A stretch of 15,702 nucleotides of DNA from Agrocybe praecox (lineage: Eukaryota > Basidiomycota > Agaricomycetes > Agaricales > Agrocybaceae), in NCBI GenBank assembly GCA_964017145.1, contig CAXHKQ010000177.1, positions 1-15,702 on the forward strand, written 5' to 3'. Every line of letters begins with the position of its first letter. Positions within the stretch are counted from its first letter, which is position 1. A program made the translations under genes and the position numbers. Positions 1-9,390 of this stretch are shown in pieces. Below the pieces are notes generated by a model. That model had not been told where the DNA came from. It did not search any database and saw nothing but the letters and a program-made list of their open reading frames with translations.

Positions 1-23
1 GTATGCATTGCATCAGGTCCATG

Positions 24-137
24 CGAATACATAAAAATTGATGCGATGCATAGCCGCAAACGCACGTATGCAAATACATAATCTGTGAGTAACACACATG
101 CACGTATGCGTTGGCGGTGGCGCGCAGAATCGATCAC
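24..137. repeat. Dispersed repeat, copy A (permuted relative to copy B)
   Basis: Two blocks recur in the window. Block one (about 36-51, core TTGATGCGATGCATA) and block two (98-136, core TTGGCGGTGGCGCGC followed by AATCGAT) both reappear near 2273-2337, but in the opposite order. A piece around 24-52 also matches 2433-2461 in inverted orientation (GCGAATACATAAAAA against GCGGATACATAAAAA). This fits a moderately repeated, rearranged family. I see no coding content. The minus-strand open frame across 13-315 looks fortuitous. Confidence 0.6.
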
Positions 138-316
138 AGCTCGTAGTTTTGAAATAAGCGTGATTCATGTCAGTGTGAATTAGTCTATTGACATCGTCGT
201 ACGCCGTCTTAAAGGCATGGCCATTAGCCAGGGTCCCCGAAGGACCGAGGGCACCTAGATCGAACGTTTTATTCATATAGTAAATTGTAAAAATATATTT
301 ACTTTCAAGATACACT

Positions 317-343
317 AGCGGGGCCCGATCACTGGGCCCCGCT
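317..343. repeat. Perfect 10-bp GC-rich hairpin
   Basis: AGCGGGGCCC at 317-326 is the exact reverse complement of GGGCCCCGCT at 334-343, with the 7-nt loop GATCACT. It stands out in AT-rich surroundings. On the minus strand the stem ends directly in CTAG. Helitron 3' ends carry a GC hairpin followed by CTRR, but normally several bases after the stem, so that identity is only a possibility. Confidence 0.7.
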
Positions 344-630
344 CGTTGGAAGTCTTATGATGAGAGTATTATTAGTTTATATGATGGTATTTCTAAACGA
401 ATTTGTTTTTAGGTTGGATAACGAATAATGCGAGGCCATGCTAATTAACAAATATTATTGTTCAAGTGTCTGCATTGAAAAGCACTCATCTTGTGCTGAC
501 AAAGCGGGCCCACATTCATAATAATTCCCGCTTGTGGGAATAAAGAATTAATATTTTTTTGGAAATCGCGAACAGTTTTCTTCTCAAGCGCTGCTTCGCA
601 TAATTATGCATGATTTGTGTCGTCAAGTGT

Positions 631-702
631 GAAAACAATAAAAAATGCATGTTATCCAAAACGTACGGCTCCGTCTTAGATAACATGCATTTTTTTATTT
701 TC
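631..702. repeat. AT-rich stem-loop with ~24-bp arms
   Basis: The left arm (631-656, ending ATGCATGTTATC) pairs with the right arm (679-702, starting GATAACATGCAT) around a 22-nt loop. The inner 12 bp are perfect. The outer A/T-rich part pairs with small slips. Its size would suit a microRNA precursor or a degraded miniature transposon. The sequence does not decide between these. Confidence 0.55.
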
Positions 703-986
703 AAGTGTGCGGGCGCCGTTCGATTCTTAAAGTTCAATGAACTGCATGATGAATGACATAATTTTGGCAAAAAAATCAAGGAATAAAATCAACTAGATTA
801 TCGTTCTTTTTAGTGCCTAAACTTGTTGGGGCGCCAATCGAACATTATCCAGGGCCCCTCGAAACCATAAGACGGCCCTGCATACGCACTGCCATTTTCG
901 GCCGTAGATATGTTGTAGTAAGGCTTAGGGCGCTCTTAGAAGACAGATTCCAATTGTATGTTGAAATTGTCGAATCGAACACATAC

Positions 987-1868
987 TACATGGGCTGATA
1001 AGTATCGGGAGAAATAAGGAAGGACTAACATTTTAGATGAAGAATTTTTTTAATCTTCTACATAGTTTCATTACAGCTCGATAGCCTCAAATCAGCGGTC
1101 CTACAACATCTTGATCACGTTCAAAAAGTATCCTTCGCTAACCCTTGCGAAATGCAAATTTCTCACGATTTATGGTGTTTTATTCTTTCCCTTGAGCTAC
1201 CATTTTTATTTCGGAAATAAAAAAATAGTCTCTTAGGGCCAAATACGCACAACATCATAGATGGGACCACAATTCATAGCCCAATTCATTGATTATGGTT
1301 TTTTGGTCGATTTGGTCGAATGTGAGTTTTTGCGTTTTTGCGGCGCTCTCTCTGTAAAGAGCTCTCGCATGGTCAAAAACGTATGCATGAGGTGTATATT
1401 ATTTTTTAATATAACCTCAAGGTTTCAGCAATCTTCAGGTTCCATCCTTTCCAAATTCCGATATAATTTGGTGGAATTATTGATGTTTTCGTCAGGAACT
1501 GCCAAATTTAGGCGTCCAGTGCATGCCTCGTCCTTGGTGCCCAAATGGAGGGTACAGAATAGTTTACAAAATTCCAAAAACGAAATTCGGCTAGGGCAGA
1601 CCTCAGATAACAATATCTCAGGACATGTTTTGGCTCCAGCGGCTCTTCACCTATCAGAAATCAGTGCTTTAATACGATTTTGAGAACCTTTACCACCGAA
1701 TGTTTGGATATGTCAAACCCCTAGTTACAATAAAGGCAATATCTTCCAAACTAATGACAGTGCGAGTATGAGATTTAGTTTGGCTGACTGAAAGATGACT
1801 ATGATCTACCATACATTTTGTTTTCATCAAAAATGTTGTTCCTACCTTATTTCTCAATTCACACATGG
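987..1868 (+). mobile_element. Mariner-like non-autonomous DNA transposon, copy 1
   Basis: The left end reads CTACATGGGCTGATAAGTAT then CGGGAGAAATAAGGAAGGAC. The right end, read on the minus strand, has GAGAAATAAGGTAGGAAC and then AACATTTTTGATGAA, matching the left subterminal bases with few differences. The outer right tip is eroded to CACATGG. GGCTGATAAGT followed by CGG resembles mariner-family terminal repeats, which carry a TGATAAGT core. Nearly the whole element recurs inverted at 9949-10761. The 140-codon frame at 1261-1683 has no catalytic DDD/E motif I recognise, so the copy appears non-autonomous or decayed. Boundaries are accurate to within a few bases; a TA target duplication is not clear. 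Confidence 0.75.
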
Positions 1869-2272
1869 TTCCAAGTCAGTCTAGTGAAAAATTATGTTCT
1901 ACAAACCGTGGACGAAATACGTATCTTTTGTATGTGAAAAAATATTTCATTTCACTCCCCCTAGAAAATTTCTTGATATCGTGTTTGGATGAGATCCTAT
2001 AACATCAAGAACAATGTTGCCTGTATGCTTTTTCGTTCGGTGATTTCTACATATATAAACGGAGCGGCCTTGTTTAGGGCGTGATCAGCTTAAGATGAGA
2101 CTTTTGCAGACGATTTTTTGTGTATATGATATAATGATGTTGATTCAACAAAATTGTATCATTATAATGTTCAAATTATTATAGCTTGTCCTCCAAAAAT
2201 AATTGCAAACTTGAACATTTCGGTTTATGACATGGTTTAAGTTGGTTTAAGTTCCGTTTATAAACATACTCG
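1869..2272. other. Intergenic stretch with a TATA-promoter candidate
   Basis: This stretch has no long reading frame. It contains the promoter-like segment described at 2052-2120. The rest is AT-rich, including a local inverted repeat (ATAATGAT near 2130 pairing with ATCATTAT near 2158). Confidence 0.5.
2052..2120 (+). promoter_or_regulatory. Candidate TATA box, initiator and tiny signal-like exon
   Basis: TATATAAA at 2052-2059 lies about 33 nt before the A of an initiator-like ATCAGCTT (2084-2091). An ATG follows at 2094. The first codons read MRLLQTIFC, hydrophobic like the start of a secretion signal, and are followed at once by a donor-like GTATAT. A 63-nt intron ending TTATTATAG would join codons LVLQK and then a stop, so any product is very short or the gene is broken. 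The spacing of elements is promoter-like, but no downstream gene body is recognised. It could be chance or a relic. Confidence 0.3.
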
Positions 2273-2461
2273 CATGCACGCATATGTTGGCGGTGGCGCG
2301 CAAAATCGATAGAAAATTGATGCGATGGATACGCATCATATTTTTCTCGTATTCACGTGTACGATGGCGGGTGTGCGCAAAAACATATTTGTTGATCGCG
2401 CGCACGTTGGGCCATGCTAGCTGCCATGCGCGGCATCATTTTTTATGTATCCGCGCGTAGT
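2273..2461. repeat. Dispersed repeat, copy B (permuted and partly inverted)
   Basis: The core TTGGCGGTGGCGCGC, with flanking CATGCACG and AATCGAT, lies at 2273-2310. ATTGATGCGATGGATACGCAT follows at about 2317-2337. In copy A (24-137) the second block comes first. An inverted piece at about 2433-2461 matches copy A 24-52. Neighbouring sequence up to about 2550 is rich in ATGCGTA/TACGCAT words. Confidence 0.6.
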
Positions 2462-2761
2462 TACGTGGTGTACATAGTACATAGGTATAAGCATGCATAC
2501 GCATACATATATACGATGGCAGATATGCATTATTGCTTAGCGGGCATGCGTAAATCATTTGCTGTATTGGACAGTCCGTCTTTCCCGATTTTCGGTACGT
2601 TAGCTCTGGTGCGAATTTCTGTAGCTTCTGCGAGCAGCGCCGTTTAGCTCTGGTGAATTTCGCTCGCACGCGGCCTACCCAATTCAACATCGAATCTCAT
2701 TTAACGCATTATTAGAGTATGATTTTTGCACAGATTGGCTGATGTGGCATATTCAACGGAT

Positions 2762-2946
2762 ATTTCAATACATGAACAAATACCGCTCATAACCCGTTTT
2801 ATTCATAGCACATGGTAGATTCGCACAAATGATGAACTATATTTGTGTGTATTGTGATATTCAATACATACACAATTTCTGTTCATAACCAGTTTCATTC
2901 ATAGCACATGGTAGATTCGCAACAATGATGAACTATATACTTGTTC
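2762..2946. repeat. Two-copy 96-bp tandem duplication upstream of the gene
   Basis: TTCAATACAT at 2764 recurs at 2860, and ATTCATAGCACATGGTAGAT at 2801 recurs at 2897, both with a 96-base offset. The units differ at several positions, including CGCACAAATGATG against CGCAACAATGATG, so the duplication is not recent. A third partial echo (TTTGTGGGTATTGTG, near 2961) follows after a short interruption. The array ends about 155 bp before the start codon of the acetyltransferase gene, so it could act in its promoter. That is inference. Confidence 0.75.
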
Positions 2947-3100
2947 TATCTTTTCGCCGATTTGTGGGTATTGTGTTATGGCTAAATGATAACGAGTTTA
3001 TCAAATACCAAAGATATTATGTCAGTCTCTTGTGCGAACTCAGATAAGAAAACGCAGTCCAGAATTGGCGAATCGTCAGTGTATTTCAAACCTCCACAAA

Positions 3101-4035
3101 ATGAACATCGCACACTGCTTCGGCGAAATCGGTATTACCTCCGAATTTGTTGGTGTGTACTGATATTATCTAACGTGAGAATATAATTTGCAGGAAATAT
3201 CAAATACTCGTTGTTTGAAGAAAGTAACGATTGGGATGGCGTCAAAGAGGTATTTTCAGTGCAATGTTCATTTTACGAATCACATCAATAACTTGAATTC
3301 AAATAGGTGATATTGACATCTTTCTGTATGAGTGAAAACTTCTGCATCATATACGGACTGGATTTACCCGAAAATGAGCCTGCTCGTCTCATCATGGTCG
3401 AATGCTTTCTGGCGTTTATGCGAAATGGTGTTTCGATCGTCGCTCGCGATGTAACGCTCAACAAAATCGTTGGATTCAGTGCCAACACATTAGTGGTATG
3501 TACCTATGCCTATGACTATCATCTTATCGCAACGAACAATTATATAATGTTCTTTTTATTATTTCAGACACACGACGAAAATGGAGAAAAGAATTATAAC
3601 GTCGATCCTCAGCTTTTCTACAGCGATTTCGACTGCTACAACAAATTCATTGAGTTCCAAGTACCTTTCAACGTGATGAAACACTACAACATCGATTGCG
3701 TGTTCGACGTCTCGTACATGGCCGTCCTCCAGAACTATGGTGGCGCCGGCATCGGAAGACGTCTGGTCGAATTTTCGTGCACAATTGGTCAGTGGCTTCA
3801 GGCTGGCGAACATTTGGACATTCTTTCTAAGTCACTACGAAATCTGGGCAAACGACCGCAGGCTGTACAGTCAATTTTCACGTCGACATTTACGCAGAAA
3901 ATCGGGACTAAATTGGGCTTCGAACCTAACGGAGCGCTGGATTACGATGAACTAGAGTACAATGGCAAATCGTTCACAGAACGACTGTGCGATTCTAGGC
4001 ACACTAGTGTGATTTTGATGTCGAAGCGATTGTGA
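3101..4035 (+). CDS. GNAT-family acetyltransferase, insect arylalkylamine N-acetyltransferase-like
   Basis: The model has four coding exons (3101-3131, 3194-3249, 3307-3495, 3568-4035) and GT..AG introns of 62, 57 and 72 nt. They join to a 247-residue protein, a normal length for insect arylalkylamine N-acetyltransferase-like enzymes, which move acetyl from acetyl-CoA to amines in the cytosol. The start ATG has an A-rich context (ACAAAATG) and is the first ATG after an in-frame stop at 2990. Residues 12-29 read NIKYSLFEESNDWDGVKE, joined without a break to VILTSF in exon 3. ARDVTLNKIVGFSANTL (about 75-91) fits the GNAT strand that typically reads 'vA.d..tgkivG'. The acetyl-CoA motif A is FDVSYMAVLQNYGGAGIGRR (138-157). 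The tail FTSTFTQKIGTKLGFE (196-211) matches the family's C-terminal 'S.fs.kif.KLGFe' segment. The usual R/Q opening of motif A is replaced by G150. No signal peptide or membrane span is seen. The substrate cannot be told from sequence. Confidence 0.87.
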
Positions 4036-4042
4036 ACATCTT

Positions 4043-4048
4043 AATAAA
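4043..4048 (+). terminator. Poly(A) signal AATAAA
   Basis: A canonical AATAAA begins 8 nt after the TGA stop (4033-4035) of the acetyltransferase gene. This implies a very short 3' UTR, in keeping with the gene's compact layout. Confidence 0.7.
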
Positions 4049-6238
4049 CATGTGAAAAGATATATATTTCGACCCCCATGTTAGTAATAGTGATGACAAA
4101 ATCTTGAAATACTCCGATTCTACAATGTCCCAATACATATTACTCCTTCGATCCATCCGTTCATAAATTATCACATGGGTGGGCTATCTATAATGCAATC
4201 GGCACCGCTTCCCTGCGGCGTGTAGCGCGTTAAGTTCTCACACGATCCCCTGACATTGTACACACGCAATTGCGCCCAACACCAAAGCGTAGTGTATCAC
4301 CTTCGATTTGCGCATGTGCGTATGCTCTATGCTCTCTGCGATGCCAAAGTGGATCCCTGGGGCCAGCAATTACGTATCAATTCCGAACGATATCATATGG
4401 TTCCGACCAATTGGTGAGATCGTTAGCCCAGCGCATACGACGGTGTCGGCGTGATTGATGGCCGGCGATAAATATGCAAATAAATCTGTCAGTTTCATAT
4501 GGTAAGGAAATCTGCACCAATTGAAACTGAATCCATCAATGCGATACACGACAGTTGAGTGGATATCCTGCCGGAGCGCTCATACTCCACCAACAATTGA
4601 AGCTGAAATGAGTCGGTTTGATGCAGAGTGCACTTATATTTGCATACATAGATGCATAATGCTTGTTCACATGTGCTTCGGCAGAGAGAGTACACGAGAT
4701 GCAGACACAAACAGCACAACCCAAGTCGGCTTAAATTCTATCGGCATTTGTAATCCAGTGTTCTTGAGCTCAAACGCACAGACACGCCAACGTTCTCTCA
4801 CTCACTGTCTCGCAACGTAAATGCATGTATAGTCAAGAGCACATTTGCACTTAATATGTCCGCGCGTACAGGAGCAGAACATCTCGATTTCCAGTTTGTC
4901 GGCATATGCATTAGGACACATGTACCATATGATGATATGGCACGCAAAGAAATTTATCTCAATGCGTTCGATGTAAATTATGCCTTCATTTATTCCATTT
5001 CTCTTGCCAGCAATTAACACAGCACCGCAAACATTATATCACGTTCCTATGCTGTGTCTCGTAATAAACGACATCACAAATCAACAACGAGAATGAAATC
5101 AAATCTAATGAATTCGACTCGCAAGCAGTGACGATAAAGTGGATGTGTTCCATTGCACACACCACACGTTCCAGATTGATAGACAGCAATGAAATCGTCA
5201 TTGTGTGCGGGGGGACAACATCGACGCTGTCGTCGTCCTTGACGTCGGGAATGCCGAGAGTTATTTTGTACCTCCGACCCTCCACTGCTTACTCTGCCAC
5301 ATGGCAGGCAGCGCAATATTTATGATACGATTCCGTTGCCGCTCACAAAGCGGCCAAAGCAATAGAAGAATTCGCATAGATTGCTCGGGCTGTGCGAAAT
5401 GAGCATACGGCGAGTCGGGGGTCTTGTAGGTACACACTTACACACACGAACACGCACAAATGCGAAATCTTGACAAACGGTTCGGGTCGTGTAAATAGGA
5501 CGATAATACACGTAGTTAAGGTGTGTACGTCGTAATTGCTGACATTCGTCTTATAGAAGGTTACGAATAAATGTCGAGAGCCAAAAAACGGGCAAATGAT
5601 TGAATAAACGATCAGTCCGTTCTTCCATTCGAATCGCATTCACAACGGTAGCAATCACAAAAGTTGATTTGCATTCAATAAGAAGTGTTTTTTCACTCGA
5701 CCGGCCAACACATTCCAGCACAAATAAATTGCATTCGCGCTCATCCACTTGTAGCATGTTCCTGGTATTGTCGCTCGTCTGCACGACGAAGTTTTCACTG
5801 TGTGCGCGACGTTGAATTAAATTCATCTCGTTCTTGGTGTGCACGGCTCGCAAGCATTATAGGATGGCTCACCTGCACAAATTGCATTCAATCGATTATA
5901 ATCACCGAAATTGGTCGGTACGATGTTCTTACGACGTAGGTAATCTTCTATGACGTTGTTCTATTGAAGTAATAAAGGTGCAACATTTTACTCGTTTCTT
6001 GGAATCACGCAAATCAACAAAAGAAAACTGTACAGTGGTCGCTCCAAAACATTTGTATACGATCATAATTGCGTAATAGATTCGCCACAGAAGCCAGAGC
6101 CGTATCGTTTACCACAAAACTGTTGGGTTTTGGTTACCGTTGCAGCCGCCATTAATCTCCACAACCATACACACAGCACCGTTGCAAAACCAGCCAGTGA
6201 AATCCATAAATTTCCACATTAGGCCTATCCATCATTCG
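4049..6238. other. Intergenic or intronic DNA, no supported gene
   Basis: Reading frames on both strands are under about 100 codons, overlap each other and show no domain. Octamer-like sites occur (ATGCAAAT at about 4474-4481, ATTTGCAT near 4639), along with many GCATAC/ATGCATA words. No tRNA A/B box pair, rRNA or transposon end is evident. A minus-strand frame at 5034-5285 (starts MEGRRYKITLGIPDVKDDD) has a plausible composition but no recognisable family. Confidence 0.5.
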
Positions 6239-6270
6239 CACACACACACACACAAACACCGACGCACACA
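6239..6270. repeat. CA-rich microsatellite
   Basis: A run of about eight CA units, then AACACCGACG and CACACA units. It produces histidine/threonine-rich pseudo-frames on the plus strand. Confidence 0.8.
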
Positions 6271-8158
6271 CAACAACATGCAAACAGACGTTGTTGGTGA
6301 GGGACCCTTGTACTGTGCACGTGAAAGTGCGAGAGAAGGGTTCGTTAAGTGTATGCGTTTATATCTGTGGCGCAAAACACGAGTCTTTAGAGCAGCACTC
6401 GGCGTCGCGTCGAGGACGTCCTCGGGGCCGTATTATGTTGTGCATATGCTGTGGCTGTGTGTGTGGCTGTATGTTTCTGCCAGATATATGTGACGTAGAT
6501 TGGGAGCAAGTGTGTGTGTGTATGTGGAGATGCGAGTGTGTGGCGTCTGACGTCGAGCCTTTGTTCGATGCGGAACGCCACTTTAAAGCTAGATCGTTCG
6601 GTGCCTGTTCGCCGATGTAATTAACACTTTGTGCTAAAGTGATACCCAGAGATCCAGTCTGGTGTGATGTCTCTCACACATCAAGGGCACCATGTCATGT
6701 CATTCGTATGATACGATGATTTTTACCGCTGACCATAAACACATCAACAGTGGAAGCGCTCTTGGATGTGAGCGCTGCTCAATTGTATATTGGACAACAC
6801 ATAATCTCATTGTGTTCCGTTTGATTGCCTTCCCACTCGCCCTCAATCCTCCATCGTCTGACCGCCTCGCCACGCACATGACGATGATGATCGCATTGGC
6901 TTAGTAAGCACGTTATACTCGGACGTGGCGTGATTGTTTGGGGGATTGGACGCAATTTTCTTTACGTCCGTGAACACGACTGCTGCTACTGCTGCTGCTT
7001 CGCTCGACATAATAATCATCATTCGGTTTGCTATTGTGATTTGTTCGCCGCTTCGAGGTCGACGAGGTCGGCTAGTTTATGTGTGGATATCATTTCATAA
7101 GCATTTACAAAATAAACAAACACATACCAGAGACACTCACTCGAATAAATGCAATTTGTGTTTTTGTTTTTATTCTATCACACAACGCACCCAATGCAAA
7201 ACGCAATTTACGCCACCCTCAACGCATACAAATTAGAACCGAGCCAGCGGCACCGACGAAGGCGCAAACGCACACACACACAAAAATTGCAAACACCCTC
7301 CAAATTGCAAATTGAGACATAAAACTCCCCGCGGCACCAGGCGGACATTCACACGAACGAGCGGGAACGTGTGATTTTTGCACCACCATTGTTTGTTCTG
7401 ATTAAATAACCTCAGCCCAAAGTAAGATATAAATGTGAAGTGGGAATAGACGTGCGCTGAGAGCCAGAGAGCTCAGCCTCTCTGGGATTCTGGTTAGCGA
7501 AAAAATTGAAGTACAACCTACTTGAATATTCAAACATTCGTTCGCACCAGCGCGAGACTTGTTCCAACAGTACCTGCCAATAATGTAAATCATCGTGCCA
7601 AAAGGTCGGCGACGGCGGCACCATAAAAAATGACATTTCCAGTTATGGTCCATAAAATACAAGACATGAAGGGTGTGGGTGAGCGACAAGCGGTTCAAAT
7701 GAAATATGATGAGTACTTAACATCTGGCACTGGAGACACTATTAGGCAAATTACGGTCATGAAACGGCTCATGCAAAACATGCGGCGATGCTCGTCGCTG
7801 ATCATATCGCGCGTTTATTCGACTTGTTTGGGCGAAAAGTTCATGACGAGAAAAGCATAGCAAATTCGACGATTTTCTTGCAGTTTTCGGCCATCGGGTT
7901 GCGTAGGACCGTGCGTGTGTTGGATCGATTTGGAACGTTTGCTCCGCTCGCAAATTCACGCGAGGAGTGCAGCACCTCTGACTGACAGAGCGGCGTGCAT
8001 TTAATTAACATCTGATATCAACGTCTAAGTTACAGCGCATTGAAATCCTTCAACGTTGTTTTGTTCGAGTCCACCAGCACGCGCTCATATCTGCCTGTCT
8101 TCAAACGTCGGAAGTATCCACACGGAGTTCGTGCTGCACCGCATTCGCACGGTTTTGT
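6271..8158. other. Gene-poor interval with TG/CA tracts
   Basis: Short TG tracts occur near 6455-6470 and 6511-6525, and CA tracts near 7270-7281. A compact inverted repeat (CCAGAGAG at 7464-7471 with CTCTCTGG at 7478-7485) is present. Two overlapping plus-strand frames at 7630-7860 and 7788-7985 are of ordinary composition, but neither has a recognised domain or clear splice partners. I do not call them genes. Confidence 0.45.
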
Positions 8159-8175
8159 GAGCGCGCGCGCGCGCG
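8159..8175. repeat. Alternating GC dinucleotide run
   Basis: An uninterrupted alternation of G and C of about 17 bases, followed by GAGCTCGCTCG. Alternating GC runs of this kind can adopt left-handed DNA under supercoiling. No function is shown here. Confidence 0.8.
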
Positions 8176-9390
8176 AGCTCGCTCGTAATCACATTTCCCA
8201 CCCCCCCCACACGCAAAACTCACGGTGCGGTACGCAAAACTTGGCGTTGCGGCTGTTGCGGCGGCGCCTCCAGTAGTAGAGCCCTCCCCAACGCTCGCCC
8301 GGTGTACGGTTAATGGAGATGGTGTGATATGACTTGTAAATGCAAGTTTTGCATAACTATTACAACTTCTGCACTATACGAGTAGTACATCGCGACGACC
8401 GAACAAACTGGGCAATATAAAAACCGAAAACTTTTCATTCACGCGCTGCAACCACAGAGGAGGAAGAATAATACGATATTATGGCAAAATCAATGGCTAT
8501 TACTGGTTGCTGGTTACATCAACATTCCATTTCGCTGAGCGGAGATTACAACTTATTCAATATCGAGCATTGACGTATTAGTAGTTATAGTACGAGTGTT
8601 TGTGTGCGCTTCAGGCCAAAAGTACGACGGGAAGACACCACCACCAGCACCACCACCACTTCGGCCACCAACCGACGAATGTTCAACTGCACTGCTCGAC
8701 TGGAGGGGATAAGCCGATTGCAACATGAATCATGCATTACACAAACTAATGTGGTGCGCATGGTGCAGACGGACGACAAACGCCGAACAAAAACCAACCG
8801 GGATGTGGGAACCGATGCCATGTGTGAGTCGTCGCTAGTCGGCAGCTGATGGGCGAGGATGTCGACAGCCAATATTCTGGGTAAAAAGAAGTAAACAGTG
8901 TTTACATATTACACAGAAGTAACACTTACATTTTCTTCAGCACAGGAACTTTAATGTTTGGTTACCATATCATTTGCAATGTAAATCAGCTCGACATTCC
9001 GGCAGTCGCGAGCTCGGTTCTTCTACCGCATACACAATACACATTCACACTGTCCATGAATAAGTAAGTGCAAAGTTTCATGGGTGCCAGCGCTATGATT
9101 AATCCTGCCCCAAATACGGACAGCGCGGAATCGGTGCATATTATAAATAACGCAAATGCATATTTATATGGTTTTTGCACGAATTCAGCGAGGATGCTTG
9201 AAAACGTCATAACTGCAATTTATTTAGACAATGCCATGTAACATTTCCCGTCGGATGCAATTTTTCGTATGAGATTTGGCACAACGATGATGCCATCAAC
9301 TGCAATTCAATTGTTGGTTTCTGTCATTTCTCATCATCGAAACGTGCAGTTTTTATTCCGCGGCGGAATGTGTCTGCGGCAGAATGTGTG
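8176..9390. other. Gene-poor interval with weak promoter and ORF hints
   Basis: TATAAAAA at 8416-8423 lies 65 nt before an ATG at 8481. That ATG opens a 30-codon frame starting MAKSMAITGCWLHQHS, with no recognised family. A CACCAC-type tract near 8636-8660 gives a threonine/serine pseudo-frame. The hydrophobic minus-strand frame at 8986-9210 is listed separately. Nothing else is supported. Confidence 0.4.
8986..9210 (-). CDS. Unrecognised hydrophobic ORF, possible exon
   Basis: This 74-codon minus-strand frame contains a strongly hydrophobic central stretch. YKYAFALFIICTDSALSVFG is followed by AGLIIALAPMKLCTYLF, as in one or two membrane helices. Just upstream on the same strand is a good 3' splice-site context (CTAAATAAATTGCAG directly before TTATGACG), so it could be an internal exon. 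No family is recognised and no partner exon was found. Chance hydrophobic frames in AT-rich DNA are common, so this is a weak call. Confidence 0.15.
   Translation of the reverse strand: MTFSSILAEFVQKPYKYAFALFIICTDSALSVFGAGLIIALAPMKLCTYLFMDSVNVYCVCGRRTELATAGMSS

Larger units (their letters stand above)
138..986. other. Gene-poor interval, no supported gene
   Basis: Apart from the GC hairpin at 317-343 and the AT-rich stem-loop at 631-702, I see no gene here. Short open frames exist: minus strand 13-315, containing a stretch starting MNKTFDLGALGPSGTL, and a 61-codon frame at 813-998 that runs into the transposon end at 987. Neither has a recognisable domain or convincing splice context. The motif TCAAGTGT occurs near 461, 623 and 701 without obvious meaning. 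Confidence 0.5.

Noticed and set aside
1261..1683. 140-codon ORF inside mariner-like copy 1
   Set aside because: No recognisable DNA-binding or DDD/E catalytic motif, and the matching region of copy 2 is frame-broken.
2986..3186. 66-codon ORF just upstream of the acetyltransferase
   Set aside because: It overlaps exon 1 and intron 1 in another frame; the +1 frame ATG at 3101 splices cleanly to the family-like exon 2, whereas this frame does not.
3559..3813. Minus-strand 84-codon ORF opposite exon 4
   Set aside because: Antisense shadow of the acetyltransferase coding exon.
6140..6620. Overlapping plus-strand ORFs of 117 and 109 codons
   Set aside because: They run through CA/TG tracts, give low-complexity His/Thr and Cys/Val runs, and have no domain or splice context.
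8060..8085. tRNA-like B box (GTTCGAGTCC)
   Set aside because: No A box at the right distance upstream and no acceptor-stem pairing around it.
8416..8439. TATA box (TATAAAAA) with an initiator-like TCATTC
   Set aside because: Only 21 nt separate them, too short for a standard TATA-to-start spacing, and the following 30-codon frame is unrecognised.
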